From Corallococcus terminator (GTDB lineage: Bacteria; Myxococcota; Myxococcia; Myxococcales; Myxococcaceae): a stretch of DNA of 52,839 nucleotides. This document shows, piece after piece, positions 20,235-27,584 of the stretch; position 1 is the first letter of the stretch, and every line of letters begins with the position of its first letter. The stretch lies in assembly GCF_003611635.1 (NCBI RefSeq), contig NZ_RAVZ01000014.1, positions 1 through 52,839 of the forward strand. The letters run 5' to 3'. Below the pieces are notes generated by a model that was not told the origin of the DNA, did not search any database, and worked only from the letters and a program-made list of their open reading frames with translations. The translations under genes were made by a program, and so were the position numbers.

Positions 20235-21377
20235 GTGAATCGACTCTATTGGAGCCTCCTCTTCCTGGCCGGCGCGACTTGTACGAGCCGTCAAGCGCGG
20301 CCCGACTCAACAGAAGATGTCCCTGTTCCATCAGCACAGGAACAGGCCCTCTTGATGCCAGAGGGATGTGAAGTGCTCGATCAGGGAACGTTTCCCCTGT
20401 TCATGCACAGAGGGACCCCCTTCACCGAAGTGGAAGTCAGTACGAACGGAGGCAAGGCCCGCACCTCCATGGTCGTGGATACGGGCTGGTCGGGCTGCAA
20501 CGCCCTGGATCCCTCGCTCGCCGAGGAGCTCGGGCTCAAGCAAGCGGACTCCGCACCGTGCTCGGGGGCTGGAGCGGGCACAGTGGTTGCTGGGTACCAA
20601 GGCGTGAGCTTTGGCCCCTGGCACGGCTGGGATGTCGTCCCCCATGACATGTCCGGGACAGAGGAGCTGCCCCGGCATCCGCGACAGCGCGGTGCCATCG
20701 CATCCGGGACCCTGGTCAACAACATGGCGGAGTTCGATCTGGGGCCAGACGGGAGCGCACCGGGGATGCTCCGCCTCTTCTATCGCGGCGACATCAACGT
20801 CTGCGCGGAGCCCAGAAGGCAGCTTGAGCAATGCCAGGCGCGCTGGGCTGGACTCTCGATGGAGGAAATCCCGCTGCGCTTCTACGGCTCCTGCATCACC
20901 GGGGAGTCACGGGGCGAGGACGTCAAGAACCGCTCGGTCATCCCGACCATCACGGCCGCGGTTTCAGGAGTCGAAGGATTGTTGCAACTCGATACGGGGA
21001 GGGACACGTCCAATGGCAGGGTCGACGTGTCGGTGAACGAGGCCTATGCCGAGAAGATTCGCGCCCGAATCCCCCTCAAGCAGAGAGGTCCGGAGACGGC
21101 GGCACATGGCAAACCCGGCTGCTTCGAATCCGCATGGGAGCCAGAGGATGCGTCAGAGCGTCTGGAGCTTCGAATGGGCAGCAAGGTCATCGCACTCGAG
21201 CAGCTCGTCGTTCGCAAGGGCACCTGCCAGACACCCTACGACGGGTCAGAGCCGGCGGGACTCATGGGGATGTCTGTCCTGGGACAAGCGCGTCGATTCG
21301 TACTCGACCCACATTCCAGAACATTGTTGATGCAGTGGAGGACGCCAGGACCGGAGCCGCTGACCACGCCCCCGTAG
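20235..21377 (+). CDS. Exported pepsin/retropepsin-like aspartic protease homologue
   Basis: A 380-residue protein starting at GTG 20235, six bases after the glycosyltransferase stop. The N-terminus has a hydrophobic signal (YWSLLFLAGATC) that could be a lipoprotein signal with Cys16, although the -1 Thr is atypical. Two aspartic-protease-like sites are visible: VVDTGWSGC with Asp82 and LQLDTGRDTSN with Asp253, one in each half, as in two-lobed pepsin-like proteins. The second lacks the usual small residue after Gly. Target unknown. Base usage is slightly lower in GC than the neighbours, which may reflect later acquisition. Confidence 0.65.
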   Translation: MNRLYWSLLFLAGATCTSRQARPDSTEDVPVPSAQEQALLMPEGCEVLDQGTFPLFMHRGTPFTEVEVSTNGGKARTSMVVDTGWSGCNALDPSLAEELGLKQADSAPCSGAGAGTVVAGYQGVSFGPWHGWDVVPHDMSGTEELPRHPRQRGAIASGTLVNNMAEFDLGPDGSAPGMLRLFYRGDINVCAEPRRQLEQCQARWAGLSMEEIPLRFYGSCITGESRGEDVKNRSVIPTITAAVSGVEGLLQLDTGRDTSNGRVDVSVNEAYAEKIRARIPLKQRGPETAAHGKPGCFESAWEPEDASERLELRMGSKVIALEQLVVRKGTCQTPYDGSEPAGLMGMSVLGQARRFVLDPHSRTLLMQWRTPGPEPLTTPP

Positions 21378-21462
21378 ACGAGCGAGAGGCTCGCACTTGA
21401 GGTGCCCTTCGAATGCCCCCTGGAGCACCTGAGCGGCAAGGTGTGGGGCTCGGCGGCGGCGG

Positions 21463-21491
21463 CTGACTTTCCCTGGATTTCTCTCTATCCT
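21463..21491 (+). promoter_or_regulatory. Candidate sigma-70-type promoter of the defensin-like gene
   Basis: CTGACT at 21463-21468 (4 of 6 to TTGACA) and TATCCT at 21486-21491 (4 of 6 to TATAAT) are separated by 17 bases. Transcription would begin near 21498, about 30 bases before the start codon. Between the preceding gene and this site lies an inverted repeat AGGTGC/GCACCT (21400-21430). The call rests on spacing and position only. Confidence 0.4.
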
Positions 21492-21529
21492 CGGTCGCTG
21501 TATCAAACCCCACCCCTCAAGAGGTTGAG

Positions 21530-21745
21530 ATGAACTCCTCCGTGAAGAAGGCTGGAAAGCTGCTGCTCGCAGTCGCCGTGGGCGCGGCCGTGTCGTTTGG
21601 CTCCACCGTGGCGGCCTACTCCCGCCCGTCGGAGCCGCTGTCCTTCTGCCAGGGCAGCCAGGGCGGCACCTGCGTCAATGACTGTATCGCCGACGGGTTC
21701 AACCTTGGCCGGTGCTCCGGCGACGTCTGCGTCTGCTTCTACTGA
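21530..21745 (+). CDS. Exported defensin-like (CS-alpha-beta) cysteine-rich peptide
   Basis: A 71-residue precursor with a clear signal peptide: Lys6, Lys7 and Lys10, a hydrophobic core to about residue 27, and likely cleavage after VAA near residue 29. The predicted mature peptide of about 42 residues has six cysteines at 40, 48, 52, 62, 67 and 69. Their spacing, C-x7-C-x3-C-x9-C-x4-C-x-C with Gly60-Arg-Cys62 as the GxC element, is the pattern of CS-alpha-beta defensins of invertebrates and fungi. Expected bridges are 40-62, 48-67 and 52-69. A related peptide, AdDLP, has been described from the myxobacterium Anaeromyxobacter. GAGG at 21521-21524 is the ribosome site. An antimicrobial or signalling role is inferred. 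Confidence 0.8.
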   Translation: MNSSVKKAGKLLLAVAVGAAVSFGSTVAAYSRPSEPLSFCQGSQGGTCVNDCIADGFNLGRCSGDVCVCFY

Positions 21746-21758
21746 GAACACCGCATCC

Positions 21759-21783
21759 ACGCCCCCGGAGAGCCCGAGGGCGT
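21759..21783. terminator. Hairpin terminator between convergent genes
   Basis: ACGCCC at 21759-21764 pairs with GGGCGT at 21778-21783, extended inward by CGG/CCG after one mismatch, leaving a 5-base loop. It sits 14 bases after the defensin-like gene and 19 bases beyond the stop of the convergent lipoprotein gene, so it could serve both strands. No T-run follows. Confidence 0.5.
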
Positions 21784-21802
21784 GCCACGGCCTACGTGCG
21801 CG

Positions 21803-22426
21803 TCACGGACAGAGCGTGCCTTCGCGGCGGCACACCCGGTCACCGCAGAAGCACGAGTAGCCCGTCGCACAGGGGCCACAGGGCGGGGGCGTATAGGCCT
21901 GTCCGACCACCGTCACGGTGTTGAGCAACGTGGCGTGCGCCGTCTCCGCGTAGAGCCGGAAGTCGTAGGAGCTGCCCACGTAGATCCAGGGCACGGACAC
22001 ACAGCCGCTCGGGCCACGGGACATGAGCGACTCGGGCTGGCCGTTCATGCTCACCCACACCTCGCCCGTGGTGGCGTTGGTGACGCTCCAGCAGACATTC
22101 GTCGTGCCGACCGTGGTGACGTTGGTGTTGATGCGCACGGTGGTGGGATTCGCGGTGACGGTCCCAGAGGGGATCGGCGCGCACGTGGACTCATTCCCCA
22201 GCCGGGGAAGACACGGGAACTCGACCGGGTTGCACCGGGTGGAACACGTCGAGGACACCCGGGTGTAGCCCGGGGGACACAGACCACAGACCACGATCGT
22301 CTGGGCCAGGGCGGCCTCTTCACTGGAGACCTGCACCGCGTCGTTGGAGGCCTCCGTGTCCTGGAAGTCCGGGCCGGCGCAGGCCACGGCGAATGCAGCG
22401 AGAATCAACGGCAGGATGCGCTTCAT
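21803..22426 (-). CDS. Cysteine-rich lipoprotein
   Basis: A 207-residue protein with a type-II signal: RILPLILAAFAVAC, lipid attachment at Cys16. ATG 22426 has the strong ribosome site AGGAGGGG. After a short acidic linker come cysteine clusters, CGLCPPGYTRVSSTCSTRC near residues 47-65 and CGPCATGYSCFCGDRVCRREG near the C-terminus. Between them is a beta-rich domain (VRINTNVTTVGTTNVCW..., WIYVGSSYDFRLYAE) resembling bacterial Ig-like folds. Function unknown. It faces the defensin-like gene across a shared terminator, which is noted but proves nothing about a link. Confidence 0.75.
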   Translation of the reverse strand: MKRILPLILAAFAVACAGPDFQDTEASNDAVQVSSEEAALAQTIVVCGLCPPGYTRVSSTCSTRCNPVEFPCLPRLGNESTCAPIPSGTVTANPTTVRINTNVTTVGTTNVCWSVTNATTGEVWVSMNGQPESLMSRGPSGCVSVPWIYVGSSYDFRLYAETAHATLLNTVTVVGQAYTPPPCGPCATGYSCFCGDRVCRREGTLCP

Positions 22427-22491
22427 GGGCAACCCCTCCTCGTATGGGTTTACGCGGAGCAGCGGATCATGAAGGCACCTGGAAACCCAAC

Positions 22492-22521
22492 GATTTACAC
22501 ACCCGGAGTGAAGTCCCGCAA
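22492..22521 (-). promoter_or_regulatory. Candidate promoter of the cysteine-rich lipoprotein gene
   Basis: On the minus strand TTGCGG (22516-22521) and TAAATC (22492-22497) are 18 bases apart, followed by about 65 bases to the start codon. The stretch is A/T-richer than its surroundings. Weak call from hexamer similarity. Confidence 0.3.
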
Positions 22522-22588
22522 AGGTGTCATGCTTCCGACGACCAGCTTGCGCGCGGAATGGACTCTTCCAATCCCAGCGCATCCCAGG

Positions 22589-23869
22589 TCAGTCGTTCGC
22601 CGCGCCCGCGAGGATCCACGAGCGGACCCGGACGACCTGGCCCGGGTTCAGATCAAAGTAGTCCGTGTCATTCTTGGGCATGCGGCTGCCGCACGCCGTG
22701 CCCTCCATCTTCTGGACGAGCGCCGAGTTGTCCGGGTCGCCGGGAGACACGCGCATGACCGTGCCACAGGCATTGGCGGTGACGTTGACGAGGTTGCTGT
22801 AGCTGCTGCCCGAAGCGAGGTTGAGGCTCCCGCTGGCGTCGTGACAGCCCGTGCACTGCGGGACGGAGGCCCACACGCTCTGGATGTCCGCGGAGTAGCG
22901 GGGCACCGAGACGGGCACGATGAGCGTCCGGACCACGGGCGCCCCCTGTCCATCCGTGACGCTCACGGAAACGGTGAACGACGTCTGCGTGCCCACGACG
23001 GGCGAGTACCACTGTGCGCTCGCGCCGGTGCGGCTGCCCACCCAGGTGCCCTGTGATGCCGGGGCCGTCTGCGACCACGCGTAGGTCAGCGGGTCTCCGT
23101 CCGCATCGCTCGCGGTGATGGTGAACGTGCCGGTCGTGCCAGCCACCAGTGTCGCCGGCCCGGAGATGGTGGCGGTCACGGTGGGCAACCGGTTGAACTT
23201 CTGGACCCCGATGTCGACGGTGCGCTGCGCACTTCCGCCCTTCCCGTCGGTGACGGTGACGCGCAGCGTGTACGTCCCGCTGGCGCTCACATCCGGAGCC
23301 GTCCAGGTAGGAATGCTGGAAGCAGGGTCGCTGAAGGTCCCCAGGGGAGCGGCAGGAGCCACCTGCTCCCATGCGTACGTGAGCGAGTCGTTGTCCGCGT
23401 CGGAGGCGCTCACCGCCAGGACGGTGGACTGCTGCTCATCGAGCGTGGAAGGCGTGGCTGTGGGCGCCGACACCGTCGGAGGGTTGTTGCCGGTCATGGG
23501 CGGCGTGACATCCACGGCCACCGACCCCTGCGCGGAGCCACCCCGGCCGTCGCTCACGGTCACCGTCAGCGTGAAGCGCTGGCTACTCTCCACCTGCGGC
23601 GCGGTCCAGGTGGGACTGGCCAGGGAGGCGTCATCGAACGCGCCCGCCGGGGACGCAGGGCTCTGCGTCCAGGAATAGGTGAGCATGTCCCCGTCCGCAT
23701 CCGACGCCTGCAACGTCAACTCCACCGGGCCACCCGTGGTCGACTGCGTTGCCTGGGCTGTAGGACCGATGAGGGTCGGTGGTGTATTGCTGGTGGGCGA
23801 AGCGTCATCGTCGCAGGCGAGCCCGATGAGCAGCAATGGCAACAGCAGTCGTGACGATGGACGGTACAT
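22589..23869 (-). CDS. Lipoprotein with three PKD/Ig-like domains and a C-terminal CxxCH domain
   Basis: A 426-residue lipoprotein: signal LLLPLLLIGLAC with lipidation at Cys19 and an acidic DDD after it. Three tandem beta-sandwich repeats of about 90-95 residues each start near PPTLIGPTA, PPTVSAPTA and LPTVTATIS, and each carries an LTYSW/LTYAW and LTVTVSDGRGG-like strand pair. The C-terminal 95 residues form a cytochrome-like module with CTGCH at 339-343, VSPGDPDNSALVQKM and RMPKN, a pattern common in planctomycete and myxobacterial surface heme domains. ATG 23869 has a GGGGGA ribosome site. Probably an outer-membrane protein that binds heme; electron transfer is inferred. Confidence 0.82.
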   Translation of the reverse strand: MYRPSSRLLLPLLLIGLACDDDASPTSNTPPTLIGPTAQATQSTTGGPVELTLQASDADGDMLTYSWTQSPASPAGAFDDASLASPTWTAPQVESSQRFTLTVTVSDGRGGSAQGSVAVDVTPPMTGNNPPTVSAPTATPSTLDEQQSTVLAVSASDADNDSLTYAWEQVAPAAPLGTFSDPASSIPTWTAPDVSASGTYTLRVTVTDGKGGSAQRTVDIGVQKFNRLPTVTATISGPATLVAGTTGTFTITASDADGDPLTYAWSQTAPASQGTWVGSRTGASAQWYSPVVGTQTSFTVSVSVTDGQGAPVVRTLIVPVSVPRYSADIQSVWASVPQCTGCHDASGSLNLASGSSYSNLVNVTANACGTVMRVSPGDPDNSALVQKMEGTACGSRMPKNDTDYFDLNPGQVVRVRSWILAGAAND

Positions 23870-23972
23870 GGGGGTCCCCCTCGGAAAAACCGCCGGGAAC
23901 CTAGCAATCCGCTGACCGCGAGGGACCCGGTGCCGCATCGCACGGAGGTCCCTCCCCATTGAAGACTTCCTC

Positions 23973-24878
23973 TCAGGAGTACCTGCCCGCGAAGGCAGTC
24001 ATGAGCATGGCGAGCAGGAATGAGAAGTAGCTGATGCCCGCCAACCGACCCGACCGGCCGCGAGGACTGCGGGTCTTGAAGAACAGGGCCACGTTGAGGA
24101 CGCCCACCGCGACGGGAAACAGGAAGAGCCAGGCGGTCCCCTGCGACAGGTGGAACATCAGGCCCGCGGCCCCCACAACCAGCGCGAAGGCGAGGAGGCC
24201 GCTGACCACCGAACCCACCTCATCGGAGTACAGCTTCTCCCCCGGCTTCGTGGACCCCGGCCACGCCGTCTTCCGCATCACTTCCCAGTGCAGGTAGATG
24301 AAGACCAGCCCCAGCACGACGAGCAGCCCTTGCGGCTCCGGAGGCCGGCCTGCCCGCTCCGCCTGCGCCACCCAGACATAGGCGCCCTGTCCCACGTGCA
24401 ACTGGATGGCGACCGCGATGGTCAGGAACATGCTCCCCTGGTACGTGGTGCTGTTCAGCTCCAACCACCAGAGGAACAGGCTGTAGAGCATGATGCCGAG
24501 CAGGATGAGGGCTCGCAGCCAGGACACCGCCAGGTTGGAGCCGAGCAGGATGACGGCGCACACCGCGAGCGCGACGTACAGGTCCTGGAAGCTGACGTCG
24601 CCTCGCGCCAGTCCCCGCTCCGGATTGTGGATCCGGTCGTATTCGTAGTCGCGCAGCTCATCCACGATGCGCATGAAGTAGCCCACGCCGAACACGCTCG
24701 ACGCCACGTGCAACAGGTCTCGCGACAGCGTCGGCCCCTGCCCTCCTCCCAGCGTCCCCAGCATGCCATCCAGGCTCAGGGACCAGAGCGTGACGACCGC
24801 CAGGTAGAACAGTGGCGGGTAGCGCTGCACGGAGTAGCGCAGCACGGCCCGGATCCGTGACACCACGGTCCGGCTCAT
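23973..24878 (-). CDS. UbiA-family prenyltransferase-like membrane protein
   Basis: A 301-residue protein with about eight membrane helices. The first acidic motif of UbiA prenyltransferases appears as D73-x3-D77-x3-D81 in IVDELRDYEYD, followed by NPERGLARG at 85-93, the usual Asn-Pro-x-Arg turn. A second acidic patch, LYSDEVGSV, lies in the cytoplasmic loop around residue 217, as in the family's second site. UbiA enzymes join a polyprenyl diphosphate to an acceptor. The acceptor is unknown. Its ATG overlaps the stop of the dikinase gene as ATGA, making it the last gene of the five-gene operon. Confidence 0.8.
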   Translation of the reverse strand: MSRTVVSRIRAVLRYSVQRYPPLFYLAVVTLWSLSLDGMLGTLGGGQGPTLSRDLLHVASSVFGVGYFMRIVDELRDYEYDRIHNPERGLARGDVSFQDLYVALAVCAVILLGSNLAVSWLRALILLGIMLYSLFLWWLELNSTTYQGSMFLTIAVAIQLHVGQGAYVWVAQAERAGRPPEPQGLLVVLGLVFIYLHWEVMRKTAWPGSTKPGEKLYSDEVGSVVSGLLAFALVVGAAGLMFHLSQGTAWLFLFPVAVGVLNVALFFKTRSPRGRSGRLAGISYFSFLLAMLMTAFAGRYS

Positions 24879-27571
24879 GTCGACACCACCGTGACCGTGC
24901 CCGTGGAACCGTCCACGCGGATCCGCGCGCCGTCGGGGATTCGTGTCGTCGCGTGCGCCACACCCACCACCGTGGGAATGCCGAACTTCCGGCCCGCGAT
25001 GGCCGTATGCGACAGCATGCTCCCCCGCTCCACCACGATGCCGCCCGAGGCCAGCATCAGGAAGAGCCAGCCCGGGTCCGTCTCCTTGGCGATGAGGATG
25101 TCGTCCTTGGTGAGGGAGCCCACCGCTCCGGGGTCCTTCACGACGCGCGCGAAGCCTTCGACGATGCCCGCGCTCGACCCCAGTCCCTTGAGCAGGGAGG
25201 CATCATCAATGGCAGCCTCCACCGCCCTGGGAATGCCGTCCGCCACGCTTCCCACGGTGGTGAAGTCGCGCGGCGGCTGCCGCTCCTGGTTGTCCTGCTG
25301 CTCCCGGCGACGCAGCCGCACGAGTTCGCCCAGGTTCCGGGTGACGCTCCGGCCCTCGAAGTGGTCCAGGATCTCCCGCAGCGTGAGGTAGTGCACGTCC
25401 AGCGGTGAAGCGAACACGCCCCGCTCCGCCATCCGCTGCCCCAGCGCCGCGAACACGCTCTTGCTGAAGCCGAAGAGCTGGCCGCGCCAGAACCGGCTGT
25501 CCTCGCGCAGGCCAATCACCGTGCGCAGCCGTTCCAGCAGTTGCTGGACCGCGAGCTTCCGCAACGGCTGTCCCTTCAGCAGCACCGCCAGCCGCGTCTC
25601 GGCCTCCGTGCGCCGCAGCACATCCGAGGTCCGCAGCTCCGCCCGGGTGACGGACGTGCGCGCGTAGGACTGGACGATGCGCACCAGCTCCCACGGCGTG
25701 TCCCGCAGGTTCGGGCGCTCCACATTCAGCTCCTGGACGCCCCGGTCGCCGTACTCGCTCAGGTGCTCGCGGAAGGCCCGGGCGAAAGCGGGAGCTACCT
25801 CTCCAGAGGCAAGCCTGCTCCACACCTCCTCCGCGGTCCCTTCCGCGAAGAGCTTCGACAACGCCGCATCCGCGCGCACGGTCTCCGCGAGCGCCACCGC
25901 GGAGAAGAGCGCGTGGCTGCCTTCATCCGGCCGGGCTCCGCACAGCAGTCCCGCGAGCAGTTCGCTGGGGTCCGCACCGGTCCACTTGCGCAGGTATCGG
26001 CTCGCCAGCCCGTAATACGAATTGATGTACCAGTGGTTGATGAGCGTCAGCCCCCACCAGTTCCCCACCTCGCGCCAGACCTGCCGGAAGTGGTGGATGA
26101 GGACCAGTGGATCCTCCCGATGCAGGGACAGCGTCCGCAGCCCCGCGAGCGTCTGTCTCCACCATGCGGCGTACTTCTCGAAGTCCCGCTGGAACGACAC
26201 GGTGGCGGCCAGCGCCCCCACGGCCGAACGACCCAGCGCGAACGCGTAACTCGCGGTGTTGGGGAAGCTCTCGCGGTGGCCGGGCAGGCGGATGACCAGC
26301 GAGGCATCCAACTGGAGCACGTCCTCCAGGTCCCGCATGGAGGTGACCGCGAGGAAGGGATTGATGCCATTGACGTGCATCAGGTTCGACAGCGAGTGGT
26401 AGACGCGCCCGTCGATGAACCCCAGCATGTTCTGGAACGCCGGGCCGTGCTCATGGAGCGTCCGCGCGTCCGCGCCCCACATGCGGCGCTGGAAGTCATG
26501 GAAGATGACCTCGTAGAAGTGGCTCGCGAGCGAATACGTCAGCGGCGTGGTGACGCCCGGGAAGCTCTCCGACACGTTGCCGCAACCCCAGACGCGAATC
26601 TTCCGGAAGTCGAAGGCGATGGGCCGCGATTGCAGCACGTGCAGCGTCCCGTCCTCCGTGAACGTGCCCTCGATGTCCTGGGGAACACCGAAGGTGCGCT
26701 CGATGTCCTTCGCCAGCGTCGCCAGCCGCTGGAGTTCTGCGTCCGTCAGGCAGGGCGCATCCCGCAGGGCCTCCGGCACGGGCTGTTCCAGCAACCCACC
26801 GCCGGGCTCGGGGTTCTCGCACAGCATCTCCGCCTTGTGGCCCAACTGCCGGTCGATGCGGCCCGTCTGCGGATGGATGAAGTAGTGGTCCACCCCGACC
26901 TTCTCCTGGACGACGCCCTCTCCAATCCCGTGCCCCGCGACGATCAGCGTCCTGCGCTCCGTCGTCTTCGGGTCGCACGTGAAGAGCACGAACGAGCGGC
27001 GCCCCGGCACCATCCGCTGGACGCCCACCGCCACGGTGAGGCCCCGGACCTCACGCCCCTGGGACAGCCGGTAGATGAGCCCCTCCGGCGTATAGGCCGA
27101 CGCCCAGCACCGGCGGATCCGTTCGAGCAGTGCGTCGCGCCGCACATAGAGGAACGTCGAGCTCACCCCCGCGAAGGGGTCGCTCTCCGAGTCCTCGCTC
27201 TCCCCCAGCGCGCGGCCCACCACGGAGGCCCGCACCGCGACCACCGCGTTGGCTCCGAAGGTCCGGTCGAAGGCCTCCAGGATGGAGGCCTCGCGCTCGG
27301 CGCTCAGGGGCACTTCGACGAAGAGCCGTTCAATCTCCTCCGCGACCCGGCGGATGTCCTGCTGGGATGAACGGTCCACCGTCGCCGTGAGCCGCTCGAT
27401 GGCGGGCAGGATGGGCCGCGCGACCTCCTGGAACATCGTGGTGGTGAGACAGAAGAACTCCGGCACGGGGAAGCCCTGCCGCGCCAGGTGCTGCTGGCGC
27501 GCGAACTTCTGACCGACGTGGCTCGGGTCTCCGGCCTCGGTCATGGACACAAGCGGAAGGGGGGCAGGCAT
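24875..27571 (-). CDS. Rifampin-phosphotransferase-like dikinase (PPDK ATP-binding plus His swivel domain)
   Basis: An 898-residue protein. Residues about 20-330 form the PEP-synthase/PPDK ATP-binding domain, with FPVPEFFCLTT, VVAVRASVVG, FAGVSSTFLYV, VQRMVPGRR and TLHVLQSRPIAF. A helical middle of about 470 residues follows. The swivelling phosphohistidine domain is at the extreme C-terminus with GSMLSHTAIAGRKFGIPTVVG (catalytic His855). There is no C-terminal PEP-binding barrel, so the layout matches rifampin phosphotransferase rather than PEP synthase. It likely moves the beta-phosphate of ATP to a small hydroxylated molecule bound in the middle domain. GAAGGA precedes ATG 27571; the next gene overlaps by 4 bases. 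Confidence 0.85.
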   Translation of the reverse strand: MPAPLPLVSMTEAGDPSHVGQKFARQQHLARQGFPVPEFFCLTTTMFQEVARPILPAIERLTATVDRSSQQDIRRVAEEIERLFVEVPLSAEREASILEAFDRTFGANAVVAVRASVVGRALGESEDSESDPFAGVSSTFLYVRRDALLERIRRCWASAYTPEGLIYRLSQGREVRGLTVAVGVQRMVPGRRSFVLFTCDPKTTERRTLIVAGHGIGEGVVQEKVGVDHYFIHPQTGRIDRQLGHKAEMLCENPEPGGGLLEQPVPEALRDAPCLTDAELQRLATLAKDIERTFGVPQDIEGTFTEDGTLHVLQSRPIAFDFRKIRVWGCGNVSESFPGVTTPLTYSLASHFYEVIFHDFQRRMWGADARTLHEHGPAFQNMLGFIDGRVYHSLSNLMHVNGINPFLAVTSMRDLEDVLQLDASLVIRLPGHRESFPNTASYAFALGRSAVGALAATVSFQRDFEKYAAWWRQTLAGLRTLSLHREDPLVLIHHFRQVWREVGNWWGLTLINHWYINSYYGLASRYLRKWTGADPSELLAGLLCGARPDEGSHALFSAVALAETVRADAALSKLFAEGTAEEVWSRLASGEVAPAFARAFREHLSEYGDRGVQELNVERPNLRDTPWELVRIVQSYARTSVTRAELRTSDVLRRTEAETRLAVLLKGQPLRKLAVQQLLERLRTVIGLREDSRFWRGQLFGFSKSVFAALGQRMAERGVFASPLDVHYLTLREILDHFEGRSVTRNLGELVRLRRREQQDNQERQPPRDFTTVGSVADGIPRAVEAAIDDASLLKGLGSSAGIVEGFARVVKDPGAVGSLTKDDILIAKETDPGWLFLMLASGGIVVERGSMLSHTAIAGRKFGIPTVVGVAHATTRIPDGARIRVDGSTGTVTVVST

Positions 27572-27584
27572 GGCGGGGGTTCCT

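Noticed and set aside
25541-27370. A 609-codon plus-strand frame opposite the dikinase gene
   Set aside because: Arg/Gln/His-rich with no recognisable domain, whereas the minus strand encodes clear ATP-binding and phosphohistidine motifs.
24875-27571. PEP synthase / pyruvate phosphate dikinase as a name for this gene
   Set aside because: No C-terminal PEP-binding domain; the His domain is at the very end, so the rifampin-phosphotransferase layout fits better.
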